Assembly (NCBI GenBank): GCA_965202735.1
Contig: OZ241844.1
Location: 4,587,762-4,651,761, forward strand
DNA length: 64,000 nucleotides
Direction: 5' to 3'
Origin: HK1 sp965202735
GTDB taxonomy: Bacteria > Pseudomonadota > Gammaproteobacteria > HK1
Each line of letters starts with the position of its first letter. The first letter of the stretch is position 1. Made by a program: the position numbers and the translations under genes. Of this stretch, positions 53,204-62,357 are shown in pieces. The notes under the pieces were generated by a model, which worked only from the letters and a program-made list of their open reading frames with translations, was not told the origin of the DNA and did not search any database.

Positions 53204-53218
53204 GGGGGGGGGGGGGGG
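53204..53218. repeat. Run of 15 G residues
   Basis: Fifteen consecutive G residues lie 42 bases past the end of the amidase gene, in the 253-bp gap between the amidase and the membrane-protein gene. Such a run is prone to slippage and sequencing error. No gene start depends on it. Confidence 0.8.
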
Positions 53219-53259
53219 AGGGGTCCGCCGGGTCTGGCGACACCCTGTCCGTGCACCGG

Positions 53260-54705
53260 TCAGCCGGCCGTGCGGGAGCTCGGCCGCGGGCCGCCTTCGC
53301 GCTCCCACAGTGCGTGGGACAGGACCCCCACCGACGTCTCGATCGTCTCCATCGCGTCGAGGATCAGGTCCTCGCGGAACCGGCGCCCGACGATCTGGAC
53401 CCCCGCCGGGCGGCAGTCCGCGAATCCGATGGGCGCCACCCCGGCCGGGAGGCCGAGGTAGTTGACGCCGGTGCTCCAGATCGCGGACCGGAAGAGATCC
53501 TTCACCTGCTCGAACCCCTGCGCGTCGTAGTCCCACCGGTACACCGAGCGCATCAGGAACGGGCACAGCACCAGCGGATACCGGTCGAGGAAGACGTTCC
53601 ACTCGCGGGTGAGGGCGGTCCGGCCGGCGATGGCCTGCCGGTATCCGGCCGCATCGACCGGCGTCCCGATGCGCTGGTAGTGCTCGAAGATGGTCCGGAT
53701 GGTCTCGCTGCCGTGGTCGCGCGCGACGGGGCCGAGGAAGTGGGCGATCTCGCTCACGAGCACGTCGAACCATGCCTGCGCCGGCTGCATGATCGACGGC
53801 GTCGCCACCCGTTCCACCGCGTAGCCCGCATCGCTCAGCACGTCCGCGGCGCGGTCGATGCCCGCGAGGATCCGCGGATGGACCGGGTAGCCGTGCGACT
53901 CGCCGGTCACCGCGACCTGGACGGGCGGGTCGAGCCGCGGTCCGTCGAACGGGACCGGCATCCACCAGGGGTCGCGGGGGTCGCCGCCCGCGAGCACCCG
54001 GGTCGCCAGCCGCACGTCGCGCACCTCGCGGCAGATGGCGCCCTGCACCGAGATGAGCTGTGCGAGCAGGCCGCGCTCGGCCGTCGCGCTCGGGTTGAAG
54101 GCGGGCACCCGCCCGAACGTCGGCTTCACCGTCGCGACCCCGCACGCGAACGAAGGGAAGCGCAGCGACCCGCCGATGTCGTTGCCGTGGTGGATGGGCC
54201 CGAACCCCATCGCCGCGGCGGCCGACGCCCCGCCGGAGGAGCCGCCGGGCGATGCCTCCTCGTCCCACGGATTGAGGGTCCGGCCGCGCAGCGGGTTGTC
54301 GGTGGTCCCCCGCATGGACAGCTCCGGAGTATTGGTGCGCCCCACGATGACCGCGCCCGCATCAAGAAGGTTGCGGACCACCGGAGAGTGGTCCGGGGCG
54401 ACGAGACCGGCGAACGCGGGCAGGCCGTTCGTGGTCGCCTGTCCGGCGACGTCGACGTTCTCCTTGATGGTGACCGGGACGCCGTGCAGCGGTCCGAGGG
54501 CCGCTCCGCCGCCGGCCTCCCGGTCCCTGCGCCCGGCCGCGCGCAACGCCTCGCCGGAGCAGTCCGCGACGATGGCGTTGATCCGTGGGTTGTGCGCGGC
54601 GATGCGCCCGAGCACCGATTCCACCACCTCCACGCACGACGCCTCGCGGGCCCGGATCATCGCCGCCAGCTCGACCGCGCTCCTTCTCCACAGGTCCCGG
54701 CTCAT
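53260..54705 (-). CDS. Amidase-signature enzyme
   Basis: This 481-residue hydrolase shows the Ser-cisSer-Lys triad: Lys in PVTIKENVDVAGQ (near residue 79), the glycine/serine motif ASPGGSSGGASAAAA (near residue 150) and GNDIGGSLRFPS with the nucleophile Ser. It hydrolyses a carbon-nitrogen amide; acetamide, allophanate-type and indole-acetamide substrates occur in the family. The start overlaps the stop of the upstream dehydrogenase gene (ATGA at 54702-54705), so the two form an operon with the PhyH gene at 56051. Confidence 0.9.
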   Translation of the reverse strand: MSRDLWRRSAVELAAMIRAREASCVEVVESVLGRIAAHNPRINAIVADCSGEALRAAGRRDREAGGGAALGPLHGVPVTIKENVDVAGQATTNGLPAFAGLVAPDHSPVVRNLLDAGAVIVGRTNTPELSMRGTTDNPLRGRTLNPWDEEASPGGSSGGASAAAAMGFGPIHHGNDIGGSLRFPSFACGVATVKPTFGRVPAFNPSATAERGLLAQLISVQGAICREVRDVRLATRVLAGGDPRDPWWMPVPFDGPRLDPPVQVAVTGESHGYPVHPRILAGIDRAADVLSDAGYAVERVATPSIMQPAQAWFDVLVSEIAHFLGPVARDHGSETIRTIFEHYQRIGTPVDAAGYRQAIAGRTALTREWNVFLDRYPLVLCPFLMRSVYRWDYDAQGFEQVKDLFRSAIWSTGVNYLGLPAGVAPIGFADCRPAGVQIVGRRFREDLILDAMETIETSVGVLSHALWEREGGPRPSSRTAG

Positions 54706-56043
54706 TTCGATGGCCTGCCTCCGTCCCGGTCCTCGCTCCGTCCGGCCCCGAAGCGCGCTTCCATCGCGCGCCGCGCGCGCACCGCCTCGTTCGTCGCGTC
54801 ATGCTCGACATCGCCCCAGCCGACGACCTCGCCCGCCCGCACCGCGCGTCTCAGCGTCACCCCGCGGGCGAGGCCGATCGGGAGCGCGCCGCGTTCGAGC
54901 GACGTGCGCGCCGGCAGAAGCTTCCCGTAGACGGTGAAGCCGCCTTCGCCGTCGAGCGCTTCACCCGCCGCCAGATCCCGCTTCGCGGTCGTCACCGCGT
55001 CGCCGGCGAAGTCGCGGGTGGCGCCGGTGGGCCGGCCGAGGAGGGCGGCGGAGAGGATCGACACGGCGAGCTCCAGCCCGATGAGGTGGAACGGCTTGTA
55101 CATCGCCGAGTAGCGCCCGGTCGGTGTTCATCCCGTACTGGCGGAAGCAGGCCGCGGTGTAGTCGCTGGGCGCCTCGATGACCACGTAGCCCCCCCAGCG
55201 CAGATCGTTCGGCACCGGGCGGCCGTCGCGCTCGACCGACGACACCACCTCGACCTGCCCCTTGTGATGGAGCTGTCCGCCGTCCTCGGCGGGCCGGAGC
55301 ACGTGCGCGAGGTCGTCCCGGCCGCAGGGCGGGAAGCGGAGACCGTCCGGCGGGGGCGCGAGGCCGGTGGCGTTGGCGATCGCCGCCATCTCGATCGCGG
55401 ACTTGGTCCCGTCGAGGAACGAGTTGAACATCCGGCTGTTCATCCCCGCGGCCCGCGCCTGCCCGGCGGTGAGGCCGTAGTGGTCCCACACCGTGTCCGG
55501 GGTCGAGGCGTGGTACGCGGGCAGGTACTTCGTGCCCTTGCCCGCCGCCACCACCTCGAAGCCGCACGCGCGCGCCCAGTCCACCATCTCGCAGGCGAGC
55601 GCGGGCTGGTCGCCGTAGGCCATGGTGCAGACGACGCCCGCGTCGCGCGCCTCGGCCGCCAGCAGCGGCCCGGCCAGCACGTCGGCCTCGACGTTGACCA
55701 TCACGATGTGCCGGCCGGCCGCGAACGCGGCGCGCGCGTGGGCGATCCCGGCCGCGGGGTCGCCGGTGGCCTCCACCACCACGTCGACGTCGTCGGATCG
55801 CACCGCCTCGAACGCGTCGTCGGTGAAGCGGGTGCGGGCGAGGAGGGCGTCGCTCCAGCCCGTGTCCCGGCACGCGGCGCGGGCGCGGTCCGGATCGAGA
55901 TCGGCGATGACGCTCACCTCGAGTCCGGCCGTCGTGGGCGCCTGGGCGAGGAACATCGCCCCGAACTTGCCGGCCCCGACGAGTCCGACCCGCACCGGGC
56001 GGGCGGACGCGGCGCGCTCGCGAAGCAGGTCGTGGAGGTACAT
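54702..56043 (-). pseudogene. SAF-domain NAD(P)-dependent dehydrogenase (homoserine-dehydrogenase-like), frameshifted
   Basis: The first part (56043 to about 55118) reads VRVGLVGAGKFGAMFLAQA (Rossmann fold) and VDVVVEATGDPAAG, then GYVVIEAPSDYTAACFRQYG. Near 55110-55120 the frame jumps: after MNTDR the family continues with YSAMYKPFHLIGLELAVSI in another frame, which runs to 54702 and includes the SAF part (AKRDLAAGEALDGEGGFTVYG). One extra base (or two missing) in the GGGCGCTAC stretch explains it. The joined protein would have about 447 residues. It may be a true mutation or an assembly error. The gene is coupled to the amidase. Confidence 0.8.
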
Positions 56044-56050
56044 GGCCCGA

Positions 56051-56845
56051 TCAGGCCGCCGCTTCGGTGAGCGTGGGCTCGGCGAGGCAGTCGTCGGCGA
56101 GCGGCTCGATGGGCCGGAAGTCGCGGTGCGCGACCCACTCCGGGCGCTTGAAGCGGCGGATGTGGTTGTCCACGTGGCACAGCGAGAGATACACGATGCT
56201 GCGGCTCAGGGGGCTGATGTTCGGCGGGCTCGCATGCACCAGGGTGGAGGCGAACACGATGACGCTGCCCGCCGGTCCGGTGGGGGCCACGCATCCTCCC
56301 TCCTCGGCGAGCCGGGTGACGGTGGCGCGGTCCAGGGTCCACAGCGGGTAGGAGGTCGTCTCCAGATCGTGTCCGGCGTCGAACACGCCGAGCTTGTGGC
56401 TGCGGGGAATGAACAGCAGCGGTCCGTTGGCGGCGCTCACCTCGTCGAGGAACACCGCGATGTTCATCGCGCGCGGCTCCGGCATCCCGTCGTCGCGGCG
56501 CCAGGTGCCGAAGTCCTGGTGCCACTGCCAGACCTCGCCGTCGAAGGCGGCCTTGGCGTTGACCTTGTACTGGTGCATGTACACCGGCCCGTCCACGAGC
56601 TGCATCACCGGCCCGATGAGGCGGGGGTGGCGCCCGAGGCGGCGGAACGCCTCGTGGTAGGTGTGGGCGGCGAACGCGGTGCGCGCGACGCCGCTCGACT
56701 CGCGCCACACCTCTTCGCGGTCCATGGCGTAGACCTCGTCCGCGGCCCGGCGCAGCACCGCGGCCTCGCCGGGCGAGAACCGGGAGGGCCAGAACAGATA
56801 GCCCTGCTCGTCGAACCGCCCGATTTCCTCCTGCGTGAGCTTCAT
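56051..56845 (-). CDS. PhyH-family Fe(II)/2-oxoglutarate oxygenase (ectoine-hydroxylase-like)
   Basis: This 264-residue oxygenase has MHQYKVNAKAAFDGEVWQWH and then QDFGTWRRDDGMP, the core resembling ectoine and proline hydroxylases; the His-x-Asp pair is WHQDF, and the distal His lies in LVHASPPNISPLSR. The start at 56845 follows a good GAGGAGGA site. It is the first gene of a minus-strand operon with the SAF dehydrogenase and the amidase. Three copies of its own leader segment lie upstream with 61-bp spacing. Confidence 0.87.
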   Translation of the reverse strand: MKLTQEEIGRFDEQGYLFWPSRFSPGEAAVLRRAADEVYAMDREEVWRESSGVARTAFAAHTYHEAFRRLGRHPRLIGPVMQLVDGPVYMHQYKVNAKAAFDGEVWQWHQDFGTWRRDDGMPEPRAMNIAVFLDEVSAANGPLLFIPRSHKLGVFDAGHDLETTSYPLWTLDRATVTRLAEEGGCVAPTGPAGSVIVFASTLVHASPPNISPLSRSIVYLSLCHVDNHIRRFKRPEWVAHRDFRPIEPLADDCLAEPTLTEAAA

Positions 56846-56850
56846 GGCGT

Positions 56851-56999
56851 GTCCTCCTCGAACGCTCGGAACGGCCCCCGGTACCGAGTCCATGGTGATG
56901 CCGGCGAGGGGGTCCTCCTCGAGCGTCCGGAACGCTCGCGGGGCGGCAGCCGGGTCGCCACCTGCATCGGGGGTCCTCCTCGAGCGTCCGGAACGCTCG
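56851..56999. repeat. 61-bp-spaced triple repeat in the PhyH leader
   Basis: The segment GTCCTCCTCGAGCGTCCGGA (reverse complement of an SD-containing leader) occurs at 56851 (with variation), 56912 and 56973, exactly 61 bases apart. On the coding strand each copy reads CGCTCGAGGAGGAC and provides a ribosome-binding site; the copy nearest the gene serves the ATG at 56845. The 656-bp gap 56846-57501 otherwise contains copy C3 of the MITE family and direct repeats around it. Confidence 0.8.
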
Positions 57000-57197
57000 C
57001 TCGTCCGTTGCCGCGGCGGACGGCGGACGGACATCGGCCCGGACGTGTCGAGCCCGGACCGGCGCCGCCGCGACGACGTTCCGTCCCGTCCGCGGCCCGA
57101 TACCGGCCGGACCCCGCGACCGGGGCGGAATTGTATCCGGAGAGCCGGGTGTCGAGGGGCCGCCCGCCCGGGGGCGGCAGGCGGAGCACGGCCGGTG

Positions 57198-57341
57198 CCA
57201 GGACCATTCAAAAGTCGCGGTCATGTCGCGGTCATTGGCCTCCCAACCGGAAGATCGTACGGTGACGGGCGGTCATTCGGCATCGAAGGTCCGGCTCGAG
57301 GGTCTGATGAACCGCTCGTCACGACTTCTGGATAGCCCTGG
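57198..57341. repeat. MITE family C, copy C3, flanked by 40-bp direct repeats
   Basis: This 144-bp copy (reverse orientation to C1 and C2) runs from CCAGGACCATTC to GATAGCCCTGG. It carries a small internal duplication (GTCGCGGTCAT twice) that accounts for its extra length. About 40 bases at 57156-57195 are repeated with few changes at 57340-57381 (core CCGCCCGCCCGGGGGCGGC), a direct repeat much longer than a normal target duplication. Confidence 0.75.
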
Positions 57342-57501
57342 GGACCGCCCGCCCGGGGGCGGCGATGCGGAGCGCGGCCGGCCGACTCCACCCGCGGTTG
57401 CGGATACAATCGCCCGACAAACGCCGGCTCGCACCGATGGCCCATGGCGGACGCCCGGGGCGTCCGTTCGCCGGCAGGCTCGAATCAGGGGCGATATCCG
57501 C

Positions 57502-58191
57502 GTGATCGAAGACTTCTCGGCGCTGATGTACTCCGTCTCGGCCTGGGTGTTCCCCGCGGTCACCGCGATCACCCTGCACGAGGCGGCCCACGGGTGGGTG
57601 GCATGGAAGCTGGGCGACGACACCGCGATGCGTGCGGGAAGGGTGAGCTTCAATCCCGCCCGCCACGTCGATCCCATCGGCACCCTCGTCCTGCCGGCCA
57701 TTCTGCTGGTGATGAAGGCGCCGTTCCTCTTCGGCTACGCGAAGCCGGTGCCCGTCAACTTCGCCCGCCTTCGCCAGCCACGGCGCGACATGATCTGGGT
57801 CGCCGCGGCCGGCCCCGGAATCAACGTCGCGATGGCGTACCTGGCCGCGCTCCTGATGTACGCCACCCTGCTGTTCCCCGACATCGCGCGGCCCTGGCTG
57901 ATGGAGAACCTCAAGAACGCGTTGCTGCTGAACATCGTGCTCGCGGTGTTCAACATGCTCCCGCTGCCCCCGCTGGACGGAGGCCGGGTGGTCCTGGGGC
58001 TCCTGCCCCCGGCGCTTGCGGCGCCCTACGCGAAGCTCGAACGCTACGGCATGGCCATCATCATCGGGCTGCTCATCGTGCCGCCCCTCATCGGCGCGCA
58101 GATGGGGATGAAGCTCGACCTGCTGCCGTGGCTGATCCTGACCCCGGTGGAGATCCTCTTCGACACGATCCTGACCCTCGCCGGGCACTGA
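57502..58191 (+). CDS. Site-2-protease-like (M50) membrane metalloprotease
   Basis: This 229-residue membrane protein has the zinc motif ITLHEAAHGWVAW (HExxH, near residue 26) and the third ligand in NMLPLPPLDGGRVVLG (near residue 153). About five hydrophobic helices are seen, e.g. MIWVAAAGPGINVAMAYLAA. This is the YdgC/rhomboid-independent M50 type found as a single gene in many bacteria; the natural substrate is unknown. The start is GTG 57502; an in-frame ATG at 57526 is a possible alternative. Confidence 0.88.
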   Translation: MIEDFSALMYSVSAWVFPAVTAITLHEAAHGWVAWKLGDDTAMRAGRVSFNPARHVDPIGTLVLPAILLVMKAPFLFGYAKPVPVNFARLRQPRRDMIWVAAAGPGINVAMAYLAALLMYATLLFPDIARPWLMENLKNALLLNIVLAVFNMLPLPPLDGGRVVLGLLPPALAAPYAKLERYGMAIIIGLLIVPPLIGAQMGMKLDLLPWLILTPVEILFDTILTLAGH

Positions 58192-58459
58192 ACGCGGCCA
58201 CCGCGGCCTCCGGCGGAAGCTCGCCGACGCGCGCGACGCGAAGCGCACCGCCCGGGCGACGGGCGCTTCCGGCAGAGGCTTTCGGGCCGGGACGGATCGG
58301 ATCGAGCGCGCGCCCCACCGCCCGGTCGTGGGCTTCGACGATACGCGCGTCGCCGCCGACCAGTGCGGCGCGGGATGCCGATCTGCCGCGATCCCGATGG
58401 CATAATTTGATTGCCGGCTGGCCCGTTGCAGGGCTCCCGACCGGACAGGAGACGCCGCG

Positions 58460-58717
58460 ATGGGCACCAGCATCACCGTCCGTGACATCGACCCCGGGGA
58501 CAAGTCCTGGCTCAGGCGTGAAGCCCGACAGGTCGGCGTATCAATGGAAGAGCTGGTCCGCCGCCTGATCCACGAGAAGCGCACGAAGACCGAGCGGCGC
58601 CCGAAGCCGTCCGAGGCCTTCGCGCGGCACTTCGGGGAGGAACACGGCGTCGAGCTTCCCGCCCCGGTCCGTTGCGGCTACAAACCCCAGTCATTCTCCG
58701 GCGAGAGCGAGGAATGA
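58460..58717 (+). CDS. RHH antitoxin (FitA/VapB-like)
   Basis: This 85-residue protein has a ribbon-helix-helix start (SITVRDIDPGDKSWLRREAR, residues about 4-23, then GVSMEELVRRLI), typical of antitoxins that bind their own promoter and their PIN toxin with the C-terminal tail. Its stop overlaps the toxin start (ATGA at 58714). It is the first gene of a coupled operon that continues into a helicase and DUF4391 gene. Confidence 0.85.
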   Translation: MGTSITVRDIDPGDKSWLRREARQVGVSMEELVRRLIHEKRTKTERRPKPSEAFARHFGEEHGVELPAPVRCGYKPQSFSGESEE

Positions 58718-59163
58718 CCGCCCCGCTTGCGTGGCTGATAGACACGAACGTCGTCTCCGAGATGATGCGCCCGAGGCCCGAGCCTCGGGTCGCCACATTT
58801 CTCGATGCGATCGAGGCCGAAGGCATTGGCCTTTCGTCCATCACCGTGTGGGAGGTTCTGGACGGCATCGGCCGTCTGGCTCCGGGCAAGCGCCGCCGCG
58901 GTCTCGCCGACCGCTTCCACGACCTTCTCGACGATCTGTTCGAGGACCGCATCGTCGAATGGACCCCGGACGATGTGCGGGCGTGCGCGCGGATCATGGA
59001 AGACAAGCGCAGGCGCGGCGAGCCGCTCGAGGATCACGTGCCCGACGCCTTCCTCGCCGCCGCGGCGGCCACGCGCGAGCTTGCCGTGGTCACGCGGAAC
59101 ACCGGCGAGTTCCGCAACACCGGCGTCGAAACCGTCGATCCCTGGACCGGCGGGCCGCGATGA
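58714..59163 (+). CDS. PIN-domain toxin (VapC/FitB-like)
   Basis: This 149-residue ribonuclease toxin shows the four acidic PIN residues: WLIDTNVVSEMMRP, SSITVWEVLDGI, DHVPDAFLAAAA and VTRNTGEFRNTGV. It is complete. The antitoxin precedes it with ATGA overlap. Unusually, its own stop overlaps the start of the large helicase gene (ATGA at 59160), so toxin and helicase are translationally coupled. Confidence 0.92.
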   Translation: MTAPLAWLIDTNVVSEMMRPRPEPRVATFLDAIEAEGIGLSSITVWEVLDGIGRLAPGKRRRGLADRFHDLLDDLFEDRIVEWTPDDVRACARIMEDKRRRGEPLEDHVPDAFLAAAAATRELAVVTRNTGEFRNTGVETVDPWTGGPR

Positions 59164-62100
59164 AGATCGTTCGGAACACCGGCACCGATCGTGTGATCGA
59201 TTTCATCCGGCCCTGGCTCCGGGCCGGCAATCGGGTCGACCTTGCTTCCCGCACGTTATCGCTCCTTGCGTTTGGCGAACTCGCCGGAGACCTGGCGCGG
59301 ACGGCCGGAACGCGGGTCGTCCTGCCACTCGACGAAGCAGACCTCGATCTTCTGGGATCCGTTGCGGACCGCGCCGCCCGCAATCGCCTGCAGGGCCGCT
59401 GGCTCGCCGACCGTTGCGCGGACTGGATCGACAGGACGGCCGAGGTGCGCCGAGCGCGCGGAGCGATCCCGCAGGGTGCGATGGTGTTGCGCAACGGCGA
59501 TGGCCGCGCAGGACAAGGCCTTCTGGGTTCCTTTTCGTTCAGCACCGACGGACTCGGCCTCGCGCCGGGGAATCCGCTCAACCTGATTCAGGCGTCCGAA
59601 TCGCCCGAAGAGTGCGAGCAGTTGGGGGCATGGTTCGATGCACAGTGGGCCGGCTTGGTGGAAGACAGCACCGCAAAGTCGGATCTGTTGGGCGCGCTGC
59701 GCCGTCTGGCGGCGCACTGCGCCCCATCCAGGATGTATGCGTTGATCCTTCATCACCTGTTCCGGGCCGAGGGCGCTGAACTCGACGAGGAGCGGGTGGT
59801 CAAGTCGGCGACCGGAATTCGCGACACCGAGGTCTGGAACAGGCTGTTCAAGTTTCAACGGGACGGAGTTGTCGGCGCCATCGACAAGCTCGATCGTTTC
59901 GGCGGCTGCATCGTCGCCGACAGCGTCGGGCTCGGCAAGACCTTCGAGGCGCTGGCGATCATCAAGTACCACGAACTACGCAACGATCGCGTTCTCGTTC
60001 TCTGTCCGAGGCGGCTGCGCGACAACTGGACCCTGTACCGCGCAAACGACCGCCGCAACATCCTGGCGCGCGACCGCTTCAACTATGACGTTCTCAATCA
60101 CACGGACCTCTCCCGCGACGGCGGACTGTCGGGAGATATCGACCTCGCCCATGTGAATTGGGGCAACTACGATCTTGTCGTCATCGACGAGTCGCACAAT
60201 TTCCGCAACAAGCGCTCGCCCAGGCAGGGCGGCGAGACGCGCTACGACCGGCTCATGCGCCGGATCGTCCGGGACGGCGTGAAGACCCGGGTCCTCATGC
60301 TAACCGCGACGCCGGTGAACAATCGCCTGGCCGACCTGCGCAACCAGATCGCCTTCGCAACGGAGGGCGACGACACGGCGCTGGCGGACCACGGCGTGTC
60401 CAGCATCGACGGCACGACGCAACGTGCGCAGAAGCAGTTCAACCGCTGGCTCCAACTGGACGAGGCCGAGCGGACGCCGGCGCGGCTCGTCGACATGCTG
60501 GGCTTCGATTACTTCACGCTGCTGGACCTTCTCACGATCGCCCGCTCCCGCCGTCATCTGGAGAAGTACTACGGAGACCGCGAGACCGGCCGCTTCCCCG
60601 AGCGCCTCAAACCGATCAACGTGAAGCCGGATGTCGACCTGTCGGGGGAGTTTCCTTCGATCGGTGAAATCAATGCGGAGATACGCCGCCTCAATCTCGC
60701 CGCCTATGCGCCCCTGCGCTATGTCCTGCCGCACAGGCAGGAAGCCTATGACGAGAAGTACAGCACCCGACTGCGCGGCGGAGGCGCGACCTTCCGGCAG
60801 CTCGATCGCGAGGAGAGCCTCGTTCAGCTTCTGCGCGTGAACGCGCTGAAGCGCATGGAGAGCTCGGTCGCCTCCTTCCTGCTGACCGTGCAGCGCCAGC
60901 TTGCAGATGTCGAGGCCTTGCTGACCCGCATCGAGGCACAGGCAACCGAGATCGAGGAACTCGATATCGCTGACATCGATATCGAGGATCCGGCTTTCGA
61001 GGGCCTGCTGGTTGGCCGCAAGGTCAAGGTGCTGCTTCAGGACGTCGATCCGATCCGTTGGCGGCAGGATCTGATCGAGGACCGCAACCGGCTGGCGACC
61101 CTGCTCGCCGCGGCCGGGCAGGTGACCGCGGACCGCGACGCCAAGCTGGCCGAACTGAAGGCGATGATCGAGCGGAAGCGCCGCGATCCGATCAACGTCG
61201 GAAACCGCAAGGTCATCGTGTTCACGGCCTTTGCGGACACCGCGCGTTATCTGTACGACGCGCTTGCGTCCTGGGCGCAGACTTCTCTTGGGATACGGGC
61301 CGCACTGGTCGTTGGTGCGGGGGCCAACCGGACGACGCTGACGGGGTTGCGGCGCGACCTCGCATCCATCCTGACCGCCTTCGCGCCGCGAACCAGGGAG
61401 CGGCCGGACGACCTTGCGGGCGAAGGCGAGGTCGATCTTCTGATTGCGACGGACTGCATCTCCGAAGGACAGAACCTCCAGGACTGCGACTGGCTCGTCA
61501 ACTACGACATCCACTGGAACCCGGTGCGAATCATTCAGCGCTTCGGCCGCATCGACCGCATCGGCTCGCCCAACGAGCGCATCCAGCTCGTCAATTTCTG
61601 GCCTAACATGGAGCTGGAGGAGTATCTCCGCCTGGAGCGGCGCGTGAGCGGGCGCATGGTGCTTCTCGACATTTCCGCGACCGGCGAGGAGAACCTGATC
61701 GAGCAGCAGTCCGGCGACCCGATGAACGATCTGGAATACCGCCGCAAGCAACTCCTGAAACTCCAGGACGCCGTGATTGACTTGGAGGACTTGTCTTCGG
61801 GTATTTCAATCGCCGACCTGACCCTGACCGATTTCCGAATCGACCTTGCCCACCATCGCAGGGCCGATGCGGCCGACTTGGACGCGGCGCCGATCGGGAT
61901 GCATGCGGTCGCCGTTACGGCGGACGACGACATTCATCCCGGCGTGATCTTCTGTCTGCGCGCCGAGGGCGCAGCCGCGGAGACCCGGTTTCAGCCCGGC
62001 TATCCACTGGCGCCGCACTATATGGTGCATGTCGGAGACGATGGGTCGGTGCTCTTGCCATTCACACAGGCCAAGGCAGTCCTCGACCGTCTCAAGCGTC

Positions 62101-62357
62101 TGTGTATTGGAAAGGAAATGCCCGACGCTGCGGCTTGTCGCCGTTTCGACGCCGCGACCCGGCAGGGGAAGGACATGCGCGCCGTGCAGCGCCAGCTCGC
62201 CGCCGCCGTGTCCTCCGTCATCGGAACGGGTGAGGAGCGCGCGGTCGCCAGCCTCTTCTCGCCGGGGGGAACGCACGCCATGCCCGGCGAGTTCGCCGGG
62301 ACGGACGATTTCGAGGTGGTGGCGTTTCTCGTCGTGCTGCCGGAAGACGCGCCATGA
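59160..62357 (+). CDS. SNF2/DEAD-type helicase of a restriction-like locus
   Basis: This 1,065-residue protein has an N-terminal region of about 200 residues resembling a phospholipase-D-like fold (VIDFIRPWLRAGNRVDLAS), then the helicase: Walker A ADSVGLGKTFEAL (near residue 263), DESHNFRNKRS (near 345), TATPVNNRL, a long insert with coiled coil, and motif VI QRFGRIDRIGSPNER (near residue 797). It probably acts as the DNA-translocating motor of a modification-restriction complex with the following DUF4391 protein and methyltransferase. The start lies at the ATGA overlap with the toxin; the stop overlaps the next gene (ATGA at 62354). Confidence 0.88.
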   Translation: MKIVRNTGTDRVIDFIRPWLRAGNRVDLASRTLSLLAFGELAGDLARTAGTRVVLPLDEADLDLLGSVADRAARNRLQGRWLADRCADWIDRTAEVRRARGAIPQGAMVLRNGDGRAGQGLLGSFSFSTDGLGLAPGNPLNLIQASESPEECEQLGAWFDAQWAGLVEDSTAKSDLLGALRRLAAHCAPSRMYALILHHLFRAEGAELDEERVVKSATGIRDTEVWNRLFKFQRDGVVGAIDKLDRFGGCIVADSVGLGKTFEALAIIKYHELRNDRVLVLCPRRLRDNWTLYRANDRRNILARDRFNYDVLNHTDLSRDGGLSGDIDLAHVNWGNYDLVVIDESHNFRNKRSPRQGGETRYDRLMRRIVRDGVKTRVLMLTATPVNNRLADLRNQIAFATEGDDTALADHGVSSIDGTTQRAQKQFNRWLQLDEAERTPARLVDMLGFDYFTLLDLLTIARSRRHLEKYYGDRETGRFPERLKPINVKPDVDLSGEFPSIGEINAEIRRLNLAAYAPLRYVLPHRQEAYDEKYSTRLRGGGATFRQLDREESLVQLLRVNALKRMESSVASFLLTVQRQLADVEALLTRIEAQATEIEELDIADIDIEDPAFEGLLVGRKVKVLLQDVDPIRWRQDLIEDRNRLATLLAAAGQVTADRDAKLAELKAMIERKRRDPINVGNRKVIVFTAFADTARYLYDALASWAQTSLGIRAALVVGAGANRTTLTGLRRDLASILTAFAPRTRERPDDLAGEGEVDLLIATDCISEGQNLQDCDWLVNYDIHWNPVRIIQRFGRIDRIGSPNERIQLVNFWPNMELEEYLRLERRVSGRMVLLDISATGEENLIEQQSGDPMNDLEYRRKQLLKLQDAVIDLEDLSSGISIADLTLTDFRIDLAHHRRADAADLDAAPIGMHAVAVTADDDIHPGVIFCLRAEGAAAETRFQPGYPLAPHYMVHVGDDGSVLLPFTQAKAVLDRLKRLCIGKEMPDAAACRRFDAATRQGKDMRAVQRQLAAAVSSVIGTGEERAVASLFSPGGTHAMPGEFAGTDDFEVVAFLVVLPEDAP

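Noticed and set aside
58192..58459. A gene in the gap between the M50 protease and the antitoxin
   Set aside because: Frames on both strands are short, Arg/Pro-rich and without ribosome-binding sites; nothing recognisable is seen.
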